This document shows, piece by piece, positions 18,863-26,728 of a stretch of DNA of 64,000 nt. A program made the translations under genes and the position numbers. The stretch's first letter is position 1; each line of letters starts with the position of its first letter. The stretch is from NCBI RefSeq assembly GCF_023195535.1, contig NZ_JALPNF010000006.1, positions 162,886-226,885 on the forward strand, read 5' to 3'. The notes beneath the pieces were generated by a model, which had not been told where the DNA came from, did not search any database, and saw only the letters and a program-made list of their open reading frames with translations. Origin of the DNA: Sphingomonas faeni. Its GTDB lineage: Bacteria > Pseudomonadota > Alphaproteobacteria > Sphingomonadales > Sphingomonadaceae.

Positions 18863-20035
18863 GACGTCAACGAATTCTACTCGCCGACCGGCGGCGGCGT
18901 GCGGACCTATGTCGACCGCAAGATGGGCATCATGGCGGACATGGGTCACGAACTGATCGTCGTCGCGCCCGGCAAGGAGGACCGCGTCGAGGAGCGACCG
19001 GGCGGCGGGCGGATCCTCTACCTCAAGTCGCCGGGGATGCCGTTCGATCGCAACTACGGGCTGTTCTGGGACCGGGCGGCGATCCACCGCGTGCTCGACG
19101 ATCTGGATCCGGACGTGGTCGAGTGCTGCTCGCCGTGGCGCCCGGCGTGGTTCGTCGGCGACTGGCAGGGACGCGCGGTGAAGTCCTTCTTCATGCACAA
19201 CGACAATATCGCGGCCTATGCGCAGCGCTGGTTCGCAGGCGTCGCGAGCCACGACCAGATCGAGCGCGGGTTCGCCTGGTACAGCCGGTACATGAACCGC
19301 TTTCTCGAGAAATACGACGTCGTCGTCACCAACGGCCCGGCGCTGGAAAAGCGGTTGCGCGCGCGTGGCGTCCGGATCGATGCCGCAATGCCGCTGGGGA
19401 TCGAGCGCGGGCATTTCTCCCCTGAGCTGCGCGATACGCGGTTACGCGCGGCGTTGCTGCGGCAGTGCGGCTTGCCCGAGGACGGCATGCTGCTGCTCGG
19501 GCTCGGGCGCCATCACGGCGAGAAGCGCTGGCCCTTGGTGGTCGATGCGGTGGCGCGGGCAGGGGCGACTCTGCCGGTCGGACTGGTCCTGATCGGCGCG
19601 GGTGCGCAGACCAAGGCGATCCAGCGGCGGATCGGCGGATCGCCGCATATCCGGATGTTCGCGCCGGTCTATGACCGCGAGCGGCTCGCGCGGATCATGG
19701 CGAGTTGCGATGCGCTGATCCACGGGTCGGAGGCGGAGCCGTTCGGGCTGGTCGCGTCGGAGGCGATGGCGTCGGGCCTGCCGCTGATCGTGCCGGATAC
19801 GGGCGGGTGCGCGGAAGTGGCCGACCGCCACGCCAGCGAACTCTATGCGGCGCGCGATGCGGAGAGTGCGGCGGCGGCGATCGGGCGGCTGTTTGCGCGG
19901 GATCCGGCTATGCTCCGGCGGGCGGCGGCGGTGGCGGCGCGGCATGTCCGTAGCGACCGCGAGCATGCGGTCGAACTCATGGACTATTATGCGGGGCTGG
20001 TCGCGGCGAAGCAGGGGCGCGGGCTGGCGGCCTGA
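18851..20035 (+). CDS. Glycosyltransferase family 4
   Basis: A 394-residue GT4/GT-B protein. The N-terminus MRIVDVNEFYSPTGGGVRTY has the Gly-rich loop of the family; LLLGLGRHHGEKRWPLVVDA begins the donor domain, and EAEPFGLVASEAMASGLPL is the E-x7-E nucleotide-sugar motif. The substrate is unknown. The start is a GTG within a short tandem duplication. The last 59 bases overlap the 3' end of the convergent GT39-like gene. Part of the cluster 16140-21416, likely involved in surface glycan or glycolipid assembly. Confidence 0.87.
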   Translation: MRIVDVNEFYSPTGGGVRTYVDRKMGIMADMGHELIVVAPGKEDRVEERPGGGRILYLKSPGMPFDRNYGLFWDRAAIHRVLDDLDPDVVECCSPWRPAWFVGDWQGRAVKSFFMHNDNIAAYAQRWFAGVASHDQIERGFAWYSRYMNRFLEKYDVVVTNGPALEKRLRARGVRIDAAMPLGIERGHFSPELRDTRLRAALLRQCGLPEDGMLLLGLGRHHGEKRWPLVVDAVARAGATLPVGLVLIGAGAQTKAIQRRIGGSPHIRMFAPVYDRERLARIMASCDALIHGSEAEPFGLVASEAMASGLPLIVPDTGGCAEVADRHASELYAARDAESAAAAIGRLFARDPAMLRRAAAVAARHVRSDREHAVELMDYYAGLVAAKQGRGLAA

Positions 20036-21416
20036 ACGCGGTGAAGCGCGTGCCGGGGATCGGGATCGGATTGTAACCGGCCTTGAGCGCGCCGGTGGCG
20101 AGGGCTTGGTCGAGGCTGGCGTCGCCGCTGGTCGCGGGGCCTTCGCCGCCGGTTAGGATCGTCGATCCGTCGAGTTTCATGCGCGCTCGTGAGATCAGGT
20201 GGAGCGCGCGTTCCTGGGATGCGGCTAGCAGGGTCGTGCTGCGGAAATAGAAGGGGCCGGTGGCGAAGGCGGGGTCCGGCAGGCGATTCGCTGCGGGGAG
20301 GATTTGCGGGGATAGCGTCGCGATCGGGCCTTCGACTCCGTGTCGGTCCAGCATGCGGCCGACCGCCCGGCCTTCGCGGAGGGCTTGGGTGAGCGACAGG
20401 CTATCCGAGTCCGCCAGCGCTGCGACCGAGGGGGCGAGGCCGGCGGTGGCGAATATCGCGACGGCGATCCGCCACGCGGGGCTTGGGGGCGGGATCAGCG
20501 ACAGGCGGACGAACAGCGCGGGCAGGGCGGGGAGGAGATATTGGCGCCAGGTCGGGAACGGCAGCAGTGCGGCGATCAGGCCGGCGAGGATCAGCCAGTC
20601 GAGCAATCCCATTGTGCGGCGGTGCCATGCGTCGCGCGCGATCAGGGCTAGCGCGGGCAGGGCTGCGCCGAGTGCGAGGAACTTGAGCGTGTCGATCGCC
20701 TTGGCGGGCAGCGACATCTTCCACGGGCGTAGCGCGTAATATTCGGCGGGGCCGCGGGCCGGGAAGGTGAAGGTGCCGAATACGAAGCCGGCCGGGCTGG
20801 TGGCATAGGTCCAGGTGAAGAAGGCGACGACCGGGAGCGTGCCGAGCAGGATCGCGATGGGGCGGTGGCGGCGGTCGACCAGCGCGTAGAGGCCGTAGGC
20901 TAGCGCGGGGAACGCGTAGGAGATCTTCGCGGCGGCGGCGCTGGCGAGGAGGAGGCCGGCTAGCGCCGCGGTTTTTCGCGTGGTTGCAGGGCGGACGATC
21001 AGGGGGAGGGCTGCGGCTAGCAGGGCCGCGGGGAGCGCGTCGTTGCGGGCCGTGCCGATGCTGAAGAGGAGGATGTCGCAGGTGGCGAACAGGGCTGCGC
21101 AGGTGAGCGCGGCTTTGGGTTTTGCGCCGAGGGTTCGGGCTGCGGTGTGGACGAAGGCTATCGTCGCGACGCCGAGGAGGGCGTTGAGGATGCGGAGGGC
21201 TGGCCAGGTCCAGCTTTGGGCCAGGGCTGCGATGGGGGCGAACAGGTAGGGCTGGAGCGGGGTCTGGAGGTAGGCGAAGTCTCGGTACGGGAGGAGGCCG
21301 TGGGCGGTTAGCGCGGCGGCGGCGACGTATTGGGATTCGTCGTGGTCTACCGGGCGGAGGAGGGCGAGGGTGACGAAGAGGATCGCTAGCCCTGCGAGCA
21401 TCAGAAGTGTGTTCAC
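19977..21416 (-). CDS. Glycosyltransferase family 39 / ArnT-like integral membrane protein
   Basis: About 479 residues with around 10-11 membrane helices. A first-loop acidic motif VDHDESQYVAAA after helix 1 matches the catalytic DE of GT-C enzymes that use polyprenyl-phosphate sugars. LLPYRDFAYLQTPLQPYLFA follows, as in ArnT/PMT-like proteins. The chosen GTG (21416) lies inside a family E palindrome; ATG 21401 is equally plausible, and no good ribosome site is seen for either. Upstream in-frame codons translate repeat sequence and were excluded. Its 3' end overlaps the convergent GT4 gene by 59 bases. Confidence 0.75.
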   Translation of the reverse strand: MNTLLMLAGLAILFVTLALLRPVDHDESQYVAAAALTAHGLLPYRDFAYLQTPLQPYLFAPIAALAQSWTWPALRILNALLGVATIAFVHTAARTLGAKPKAALTCAALFATCDILLFSIGTARNDALPAALLAAALPLIVRPATTRKTAALAGLLLASAAAAKISYAFPALAYGLYALVDRRHRPIAILLGTLPVVAFFTWTYATSPAGFVFGTFTFPARGPAEYYALRPWKMSLPAKAIDTLKFLALGAALPALALIARDAWHRRTMGLLDWLILAGLIAALLPFPTWRQYLLPALPALFVRLSLIPPPSPAWRIAVAIFATAGLAPSVAALADSDSLSLTQALREGRAVGRMLDRHGVEGPIATLSPQILPAANRLPDPAFATGPFYFRSTTLLAASQERALHLISRARMKLDGSTILTGGEGPATSGDASLDQALATGALKAGYNPIPIPGTRFTAFRPPARAPASPRPAPHNSP

Positions 21417-21463
21417 TCGCGAAGGCGGGTGCACAGACTGGGCACCCGCCTTCGCGGGTGAAC
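21411..21463. repeat. Family E short palindrome, copy 2
   Basis: GTTCACTCGCGAAGGCGGGT and the inverse ACCCGCCTTCGCGGGTGAAC flank about 10 bases. The left arm contains the GTG start candidate (minus strand, 21416) of the GT39-like gene. Confidence 0.88.
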
Positions 21464-21514
21464 ATGGTTGGGGAGGGGTGTGCTCAACCACGAATGCCAC
21501 CGCCTCGCTTCCCG

Positions 21515-21618
21515 CCACCCCGGCGGAGGCCGGGGCCCAATTGGGGGACGGTTATGATTGAGGACGGCGCTCCGTTACCGCGGCCTTCCCAATTGGGCCC
21601 CGGCCTTCGCCGGGGTGG
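21515..21618. repeat. Family A GC-rich intergenic palindrome, copy 3
   Basis: Arms CCACCCCGGCGGAGGCCGGG...CAATTGGGGG and inverse CCCAATTGGGCCCCGG...CCGGGGTGG. It is between ubiG and the GT39-like gene (same strand), 18 bases after the ubiG stop. Confidence 0.9.
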
Positions 21619-21635
21619 AGGGGAAGGGGGCAAGG

Positions 21636-22376
21636 TCAGGCTTTTACCGCGGTCAGGAAATAGTCGAGGCTCGTCGAATCGCTCAGCGTGAACCCGGTCG
21701 CCGGCGAGAAGCTCAGCCCGCGCGTATCCGTCACGCGGAGACCTGCGTCCTTCAGCAGCGCGGTCAGTTCCTCGGGCGTCAGGAACTTGTTCCAGTCGTG
21801 CGTGCCCTTGGGAATCACCCCGGCACCTTCCGCCACGGTGATCATCGCCAATCGTGACAACGGGGTCCGGTTGGGCGTCGACAAGATCAGCAACCCGCCC
21901 TCCGCCAGCGTCCGCGCCAGGCCTCGAACAAAGCCGGCGGGGTCGCTGACATGCTCGATCACCTCGAGGCTGGTGACGAGATCGAACTGCCCGACCAGCC
22001 CCTCGACACCCCCTGCGCGATAGTCGATCGCCAGCCCGCTCTGGCCTGCATGTATCTCCGCCACCGCGATATTCTCGGGCGCTGCATCGATCCCCGTGAC
22101 CGCCGCGCCGAGCCGGGCGAGCGGTTCGCACAGCAGCCCTGCGCCGCAGCCGACGTCGAGCGCGGTCTTGCCCGCCAGCGGCGTGAAGGTCGAACCATCG
22201 CCACCCCAATGCGCGTCGACCTGTTCGCGAATGTAGCGCAGGCGCGGCGGGTTGAGCTTGTGGAGCGGGGCGGACGAGCCCTTCGGATCCCACCAGTCCT
22301 TCGCCATCGTGCCGAAATGCGCGGCCTCGCGCGGATCGATTGTTGCGCCGTTTACGGTGTCACTTGCCAGTATCAT
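21636..22376 (-). CDS. ubiG: Ubiquinone biosynthesis O-methyltransferase
   Basis: Performs both O-methylations in ubiquinone synthesis. The 246-residue protein has the UbiG start (DPREAAHFGTMAKDWWDPKG), the SAM motif ALDVGCGAGLLCEPLARLGA, and the characteristic FTLSDSTSLDYFLTAVK C-terminus (family: sxdvdvNYl). Ubiquinone is the substrate of the bo3 oxidase encoded at 49.5 kb. Divergent from lysC with 52 bases between starts. Confidence 0.94.
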   Translation of the reverse strand: MILASDTVNGATIDPREAAHFGTMAKDWWDPKGSSAPLHKLNPPRLRYIREQVDAHWGGDGSTFTPLAGKTALDVGCGAGLLCEPLARLGAAVTGIDAAPENIAVAEIHAGQSGLAIDYRAGGVEGLVGQFDLVTSLEVIEHVSDPAGFVRGLARTLAEGGLLILSTPNRTPLSRLAMITVAEGAGVIPKGTHDWNKFLTPEELTALLKDAGLRVTDTRGLSFSPATGFTLSDSTSLDYFLTAVKA

Positions 22377-22428
22377 GCGCGCTACCTATCAGGGCCGCCG
22401 CTTCGACCCAAAGGGATTTGCGCTGCCA

Positions 22429-23682
22429 ATGGCCCGTATCGTGATGAAATTCGGCGGGACGTCGATGGCTGGGATCGAGCGGATCCGCAACGTCGCCGCG
22501 CGCGTGAAGCGCGAAGTCGACGCCGGCAACCAGGTCGCCGTCGTCGTCTCCGCGATGGCGGGCGAGACCGACCGGCTGGTCGGCTTCTGCCGCGAGGCGT
22601 CGTCGCTGTACGATGCGAAGGAATATGACGTCGTCGTCTCGGCCGGCGAGCAGATTACGAGTGGTTTGCTCGCGATCGCGCTCCAGGCGGCTGGGTGCAA
22701 GGCCCGGTCGTGGCTCGGCTGGCAGTTGCCGATCAACACGTCGGACGCGCATGGATCTGCACGCATCGGCGAGATCGACACGGCCGCGCTCGACGCGAGC
22801 CTTGCTGACGGTGTCGTGGCCGTGATTCCCGGTTTCCAGGGTGTCGCGGACGGCCAGCGCGTTACCACGCTCGGCCGCGGCGGCTCGGATACGTCGGCGG
22901 TCGCGATGGCGGCGGCGATGAAGGCGGATCGCTGCGACATCTATACCGACGTCGATGGCGTCTACACGACCGACCCCAGGATCGTGCCGCGCGCGCGCAA
23001 ACTCAGCAAGGTCACGTACGAAGAGATGCTGGAACTCGCCAGCGTCGGTGCCAAGGTGCTGCAGACGCGGTCTGTAGGCCTGGCGATGAAAGAGAATGTG
23101 CGCGTGCGCGTGCTGTCTTCGTTCGAAGACGGCGATACCAATGACGGACATCGTGGCACGCTCATCGTGGGCGAAGAGGAAATCGACGATATGGAACGCC
23201 AGCTCATCACCGGCATCGCGCACGACAAGAACGAGGCGAAGATCACCCTGACGCAGGTCAGCGATCGGCCGGGTTCGGTCGCCGCGATCTTCGCACCGCT
23301 CGCCGAGGCGGGAATCAACGTCGACATGATCGTGCAGAACGTCGCGCATTCGACCGGCTCCACGGACGTGACGTTCACGGTGCCGTCGGCGGATCTGGCG
23401 CGCTCGCTCGACGTGCTCGACAAGGCGAAGGACGCGATCGGCTATGCGACGATCGTCCACGACACGCGCGTCGCCAAGGTGTCGGTGGTCGGTGTCGGGA
23501 TGCGCAGCCATGCGGGCGTCGCGTCGACGATGTTCACCACGCTCGGCGAGCGCGGGATCAACATCCAGGCGATCGCGACGTCGGAGATCAAGGTCAGCGT
23601 GCTGATCGAAGAGGATTATACCGAGCTGGCGGTGCGCGTGCTGCACACCGCGTACGGTCTCGATGCCGAGGATGCGGCTTGA
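22429..23682 (+). CDS. lysC: Aspartate kinase (two ACT domains)
   Basis: First step of lysine, threonine and methionine synthesis. The 417-residue protein begins ARIVMKFGGTSMAG, the kinase phosphate loop, and has TLGRGGSDTSAVAMAAAM and DVDGVYTTDPRIVPRA in the catalytic domain. Two regulatory ACT domains follow (about residues 265-335 and 345-415), so feedback inhibition by lysine and/or threonine is expected from the family. ATG 22429 is taken as start; longer frames run into the divergent ubiG promoter region. Confidence 0.96.
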   Translation: MARIVMKFGGTSMAGIERIRNVAARVKREVDAGNQVAVVVSAMAGETDRLVGFCREASSLYDAKEYDVVVSAGEQITSGLLAIALQAAGCKARSWLGWQLPINTSDAHGSARIGEIDTAALDASLADGVVAVIPGFQGVADGQRVTTLGRGGSDTSAVAMAAAMKADRCDIYTDVDGVYTTDPRIVPRARKLSKVTYEEMLELASVGAKVLQTRSVGLAMKENVRVRVLSSFEDGDTNDGHRGTLIVGEEEIDDMERQLITGIAHDKNEAKITLTQVSDRPGSVAAIFAPLAEAGINVDMIVQNVAHSTGSTDVTFTVPSADLARSLDVLDKAKDAIGYATIVHDTRVAKVSVVGVGMRSHAGVASTMFTTLGERGINIQAIATSEIKVSVLIEEDYTELAVRVLHTAYGLDAEDAA

Positions 23683-23723
23683 GTTTGAACGCCGTCCTGG
23701 AAGTGGTCGCCTCTGGCCGATCC

Positions 23724-23777
23724 GTCACCCCAACCCACGCCACCATCCCAGCCTACGCCGTCATCTCAGCCCACGCC
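23724..23777. repeat. Degenerate 18-base tandem array preceding a family C palindrome
   Basis: Three units, GTCACCCCAACCCACGCC, ACCATCCCAGCCTACGCC and GTCATCTCAGCCCACGCC, directly followed by the family C arm GTCACCCCAGCGAAAGCT in the same 18-base register. The array looks like amplification of the first half of that arm. Confidence 0.75.
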
Positions 23778-23858
23778 GTCACCCCAGCGAAAGCTGGGGT
23801 CTCCCGCGGCAAGGGCGCGCGCTATCACCGGGAGATCCCAGCTTTCGCTGGGATGACG
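23778..23858. repeat. Family C intergenic palindrome, copy 4
   Basis: Arms GTCACCCCAGCGAAAGCTGG and inverse CCAGCTTTCGCTGGGATGAC. It lies in the lysC to nitronate monooxygenase gap (277 bases), which is filled by this palindrome and two tandem arrays. Confidence 0.9.
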
Positions 23859-23881
23859 GATGTGGTTGGGATGACGGATAG

Positions 23882-23935
23882 ATTCGCAAAGGCCGGCAGA
23901 TTTGCAAAGGCCGGCAGATTTGCGAATATCGGCAG
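23882..23935. repeat. Three tandem 18-base repeats upstream of nitronate monooxygenase gene
   Basis: ATTCGCAAAGGCCGGCAG, ATTTGCAAAGGCCGGCAG and ATTTGCGAATATCGGCAG lie head to tail, ending 24 bases before the ATG at 23960. The position would suit operator sites or a leader; no protein is suggested by the sequence. Confidence 0.8.
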
Positions 23936-23959
23936 GGTTGCGACGACGGGGATGGATGC

Positions 23960-24979
23960 ATGACGATCGGTACTGAGCGGCTGGCCCGCCGGATGGCGCG
24001 CGGCGCCGCATTCCTCGGGTCGGAGGTTGCGATCCTCGGCGGCGCGATGTCCTGGGTGAGCGAACGTCATCTCGTCTCCGCGATCTCGAACGCGGGCGGG
24101 TTTGGCGTGATCGCGTGCGGGGCGATGACGCCCGCGCTGCTCGATACCGAGATCGCCGCGACCAAGGCGATGACCGACAAGCCGTTCGGCGTGAACCTCA
24201 TCACGATGCACCCCGACCTGTTCGAGCTGATCGCGGTCTGCGCGAAGCACAAGGTCGGCCACGTCGTGCTCGCGGGTGGCCTGCCGCTCAAGGGCAGCAT
24301 CGAGGCGATCAAGGAAACCGGCGCGAAGCTGATCGCGTTCTCGCCTGCGCTGGCGCTCGCGAAGAAGCTGATTCGCTCGGGTGTCGACGCGCTGGTGATC
24401 GAGGGCATGGAGGCCGGCGGCCATATCGGCCCGGTCTCGACCAGCGTGCTCGCGCAGGAAATGCTGCCCGAGATCGCCGAGCAAGTTCCCGTGTTCGTCG
24501 CGGGCGGGATCGGTCGCGGCGAAGCGATCGCCGGGTATCTCGACATGGGTGCGGCGGGCGTCCAGCTCGGCACGCTGTTCGTGTGCGCGACCGAATCGAT
24601 CGCGCACGCCAATTTCAAGAAAGCGTTCATCCGCGCCTCGGCGCGCGATGCGATCGCCAGTGTGCAGATCGATGCGCGGCTTCCGGTGATCCCGGTCCGC
24701 GCGCTGAAGAACGCGTCGAGCGAGTTGTTCACGGCGAAGCAGCGTGAGGTTGCCGGGCATCTGGATGGTGGTCGGGTCGAGATGGCCGAGGCGCAGTTGC
24801 AGATCGAGCATTACTGGGCGGGTGCGCTGCGCCGCGCGGTGATCGACGGCGATGTCGAGCACGGCTCGGTGATGGCAGGCCAGTCGGTCGGCATGGTCAA
24901 GCGCGAGGAGCCCGTCGCGGACATCATCGCCGGGCTGATGGCGCAGGCCGCGGCGGCGCTGGAAGCACGCGCGGTTTAA
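23960..24979 (+). CDS. Nitronate monooxygenase (2-nitropropane dioxygenase-like flavoprotein)
   Basis: A 339-residue FMN TIM-barrel protein. The N-terminal LGGAMSWVSERHLVSAISNA segment, the central VIEGMEAGGHIGPVSTSVL, VFVAGGIGRGEAIAGYLDMG and GVQLGTLFVCATES are the class signatures. Nitronate monooxygenases oxidise alkyl nitronates, but some relatives act as quinone reductases or enoyl-reductase-like enzymes, so the substrate is open. Stand-alone on the plus strand behind a tandem-repeat leader. Confidence 0.85.
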   Translation: MTIGTERLARRMARGAAFLGSEVAILGGAMSWVSERHLVSAISNAGGFGVIACGAMTPALLDTEIAATKAMTDKPFGVNLITMHPDLFELIAVCAKHKVGHVVLAGGLPLKGSIEAIKETGAKLIAFSPALALAKKLIRSGVDALVIEGMEAGGHIGPVSTSVLAQEMLPEIAEQVPVFVAGGIGRGEAIAGYLDMGAAGVQLGTLFVCATESIAHANFKKAFIRASARDAIASVQIDARLPVIPVRALKNASSELFTAKQREVAGHLDGGRVEMAEAQLQIEHYWAGALRRAVIDGDVEHGSVMAGQSVGMVKREEPVADIIAGLMAQAAAALEARAV

Positions 24980-24988
24980 GGCGGTTCT

Positions 24989-25115
24989 GATCCTCCCCCG
25001 CAAGGGGGAGGTGGCAGGCTCTTGCCTGACGGAGGGGGAGGTTAGCGCCGACTTCTGTTCCGTGTCCTCCCCCTCCGTCGCCTAAGGGCGCCACCTCCCC
25101 CTTGCGGGGGAGGAT
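24989..25115. repeat. Family D palindrome, copy 1 (GATCCTCCCCCGC type)
   Basis: Outer arms GATCCTCCCCCGCAAGGGGG and inverse CCCCCTTGCGGGGGAGGATC. An inner inverted pair (GACGGAGGGGGAGG / CCTCCCCCTCCGTC) sits between them. Nested two-level structure. Opens the 420-base gap after the nitronate monooxygenase gene. Confidence 0.9.
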
Positions 25116-25166
25116 CGAGAGGGCGCTCCCTCTTAACGGCCAATACTCCCACCGGCTTCCACCAAG

Positions 25167-25270
25167 CACCACCACGGCGGAGGCCGGGGCCCAGTTGGGG
25201 GACGTCGCTGACTGAGGTTACGCTCCGTTACTGCAACCTTTCCAACTGGCCCCGGCCTACGCCGGGGTGG
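25167..25270. repeat. Family A GC-rich intergenic palindrome, copy 4
   Basis: Arms CACCACCACGGCGGAGGCCG...CAGTTGGGG and inverse CCAACTGGCCCCGG...CCGGGGTGG with several mismatches; the most degraded copy. About 130 bases before the lipoprotein gene; the rest of the gap shows nothing further. Confidence 0.85.
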
Positions 25271-25399
25271 AAGCGATCCGGGAAACCCAAACCCCAACGC
25301 CGCCCCCTCTCCACTCACCGCAAACCACGTACGGCTTACGTCTCGTTAACCTAATCCCTGCATACAGTGTCCCGTCGGGGGACGTTACGAGGTGTTGCG

Positions 25400-26158
25400 A
25401 TGAGTCGTCGGTTTGCTTTGCTGTCCGTTACCGCGCTGGGCCTGCTGGCCGGCTGCACGTCGAAGCCAAGGACCGTGGCGCAGGTCGCGCCGCCCGTGAT
25501 CATGGTGCCGGTGCCCGCGCCGACGATGCCGAAGGGCGCGTCGCCGACCATCGTCATCCCCGTCGCGCTGGCCGATGGCACCTATCCTACGCCGAATCGC
25601 AACCTGACGACGTCCGCCAAGGTCTGGCATCTCCGCGCCGCGCTCAACGTCGCCGCGCTTGCGTGCCGGGGGCCGCAGGAGTTGACGATCGTCGCGGGCT
25701 ATAACGCGCTGTTGTCGGCGCAGAAGCCGGTGCTCGCCAAGGCCGAGGCGACCTATGCCAGCGAGTACAAGGCGGGCGGCGGCGACTGGCAGGATCGCTA
25801 CGACGATTCGATGACGCGCCTGTACAACTTCTTCTCGCAGTCCCCCGCGCGCGACGAGTTCTGCGCGGCGGCAGGGGCCGTCCTCGCGCAGAGCACGGGT
25901 CTTACCGCCGAGGCACTGCCAGCGTTCGCCGCGCAGAACCTGCCCTTGCTCGAGCGGCCGTTCACCGATTTCTACCGCGCGGTCGATGCGTGGCGCGGTC
26001 GCACGGTGCGTCCGGTCCAGCCGCAGCTGGTCGCCTCGCGCCAATATGCATCGAACATGCCGGTGCAGACGATCACGCAGGCCCGGCTCCAGCCGATCTC
26101 CCAGCCGGTGCCTCCCGCGCAGCCTCGCCTGAAGCTCGACGCCAGCGTCTTCCAGTAA
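25400..26158 (+). CDS. Unrecognised lipoprotein
   Basis: 252 residues starting MSRRFALLSVTALGLLAGC: a lipoprotein signal with LLAGC, so Cys19 is the likely lipidation site. The mature part has a Pro/Val-rich segment (APPVIMVPVPAPTMP), then a helical domain with LTIVAGYNALLSAQKPVLAKA and ARDEFCAAAGAVL, and a low-complexity Gln/Pro tail. I see no enzymatic motif. An earlier in-frame start at 25367 would destroy the signal. It precedes the Tol-Pal genes on the same strand but is separated by about 110 bases with a family D half-copy. Confidence 0.7.
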   Translation: MSRRFALLSVTALGLLAGCTSKPRTVAQVAPPVIMVPVPAPTMPKGASPTIVIPVALADGTYPTPNRNLTTSAKVWHLRAALNVAALACRGPQELTIVAGYNALLSAQKPVLAKAEATYASEYKAGGGDWQDRYDDSMTRLYNFFSQSPARDEFCAAAGAVLAQSTGLTAEALPAFAAQNLPLLERPFTDFYRAVDAWRGRTVRPVQPQLVASRQYASNMPVQTITQARLQPISQPVPPAQPRLKLDASVFQ

Positions 26159-26167
26159 CCACGTTGC

Positions 26168-26193
26168 GATCCTCCCCCGCCAGGGGGAGGATA
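26168..26193. repeat. Family D single-arm hairpin
   Basis: GATCCTCCCCCGCCAGGGGG then AGGATAG: one arm of a family D element only, itself a hairpin. It lies 10 bases after the lipoprotein stop, where it could serve as a transcript 3' hairpin. Confidence 0.7.
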
Positions 26194-26269
26194 GTAGAGT
26201 GGCGTTACCGCGAACATCTTGCAGGCAATGGTTGGCTTCCCTGCGAAGACTGGGTTAACAGCCGCGGGA

Positions 26270-26728
26270 ATGGCTGATGTTTCAGATCGTCCGGCGGAAG
26301 GCCGCTTCGAAGGGCGCGAGCACCGGTTTCCGGTGCGCGTGTATTTCGAGGACACCGATCTGTCGGGCGCGGTCTATCACGCCAACTATCTGCGCTACAT
26401 GGAACGCGCGCGGTCGGACATGCTGCGGGTCGGCGGGATCGACCAGCGCGCGGCGTTCGAGGCCGGCGAGGGCTCCTACGCGATCACCAGCGCCACCATC
26501 CGCTATGCCGCGCCCGCCAAGCTCGACGACGCGCTGCTGGTCGTCTCACGGATCACACAAGTCCGCGCCGCGGGCGTTGCCATTCATCAAAGGGTCATGC
26601 GCGACGGGCTTGTCTTGGCCGAGGCGGACATTGTGGCGGCATTGGTCGCTCCCAACGGTCGCCCACGCCGCCAGCCACGCGCATGGATCGATATCTACGA
26701 ACGCCTAGTCTGGCAGGGGGAAGCATGA
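26270..26728 (+). CDS. ybgC: Tol-Pal-associated acyl-CoA thioesterase YbgC
   Basis: A hot-dog fold thioesterase of the 4-hydroxybenzoyl-CoA family. The 152-residue protein has the catalytic Asp in RVYFEDTDLSGAVYHANYLRY, the YbgC active-site signature. It is conserved as the first gene of tol-pal clusters and acts on short acyl-CoAs, with proposed links to phospholipid metabolism. ATG 26270 is preferred over 26219 because the extra residues have no family counterpart. The stop overlaps the tolQ start by ATGA. Confidence 0.93.
   Translation: MADVSDRPAEGRFEGREHRFPVRVYFEDTDLSGAVYHANYLRYMERARSDMLRVGGIDQRAAFEAGEGSYAITSATIRYAAPAKLDDALLVVSRITQVRAAGVAIHQRVMRDGLVLAEADIVAALVAPNGRPRRQPRAWIDIYERLVWQGEA

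Noticed and set aside
23724..23935. Possible CRISPR-like array
   Set aside because: Units are 18 bases, directly adjacent without spacers, and no cas genes are present.
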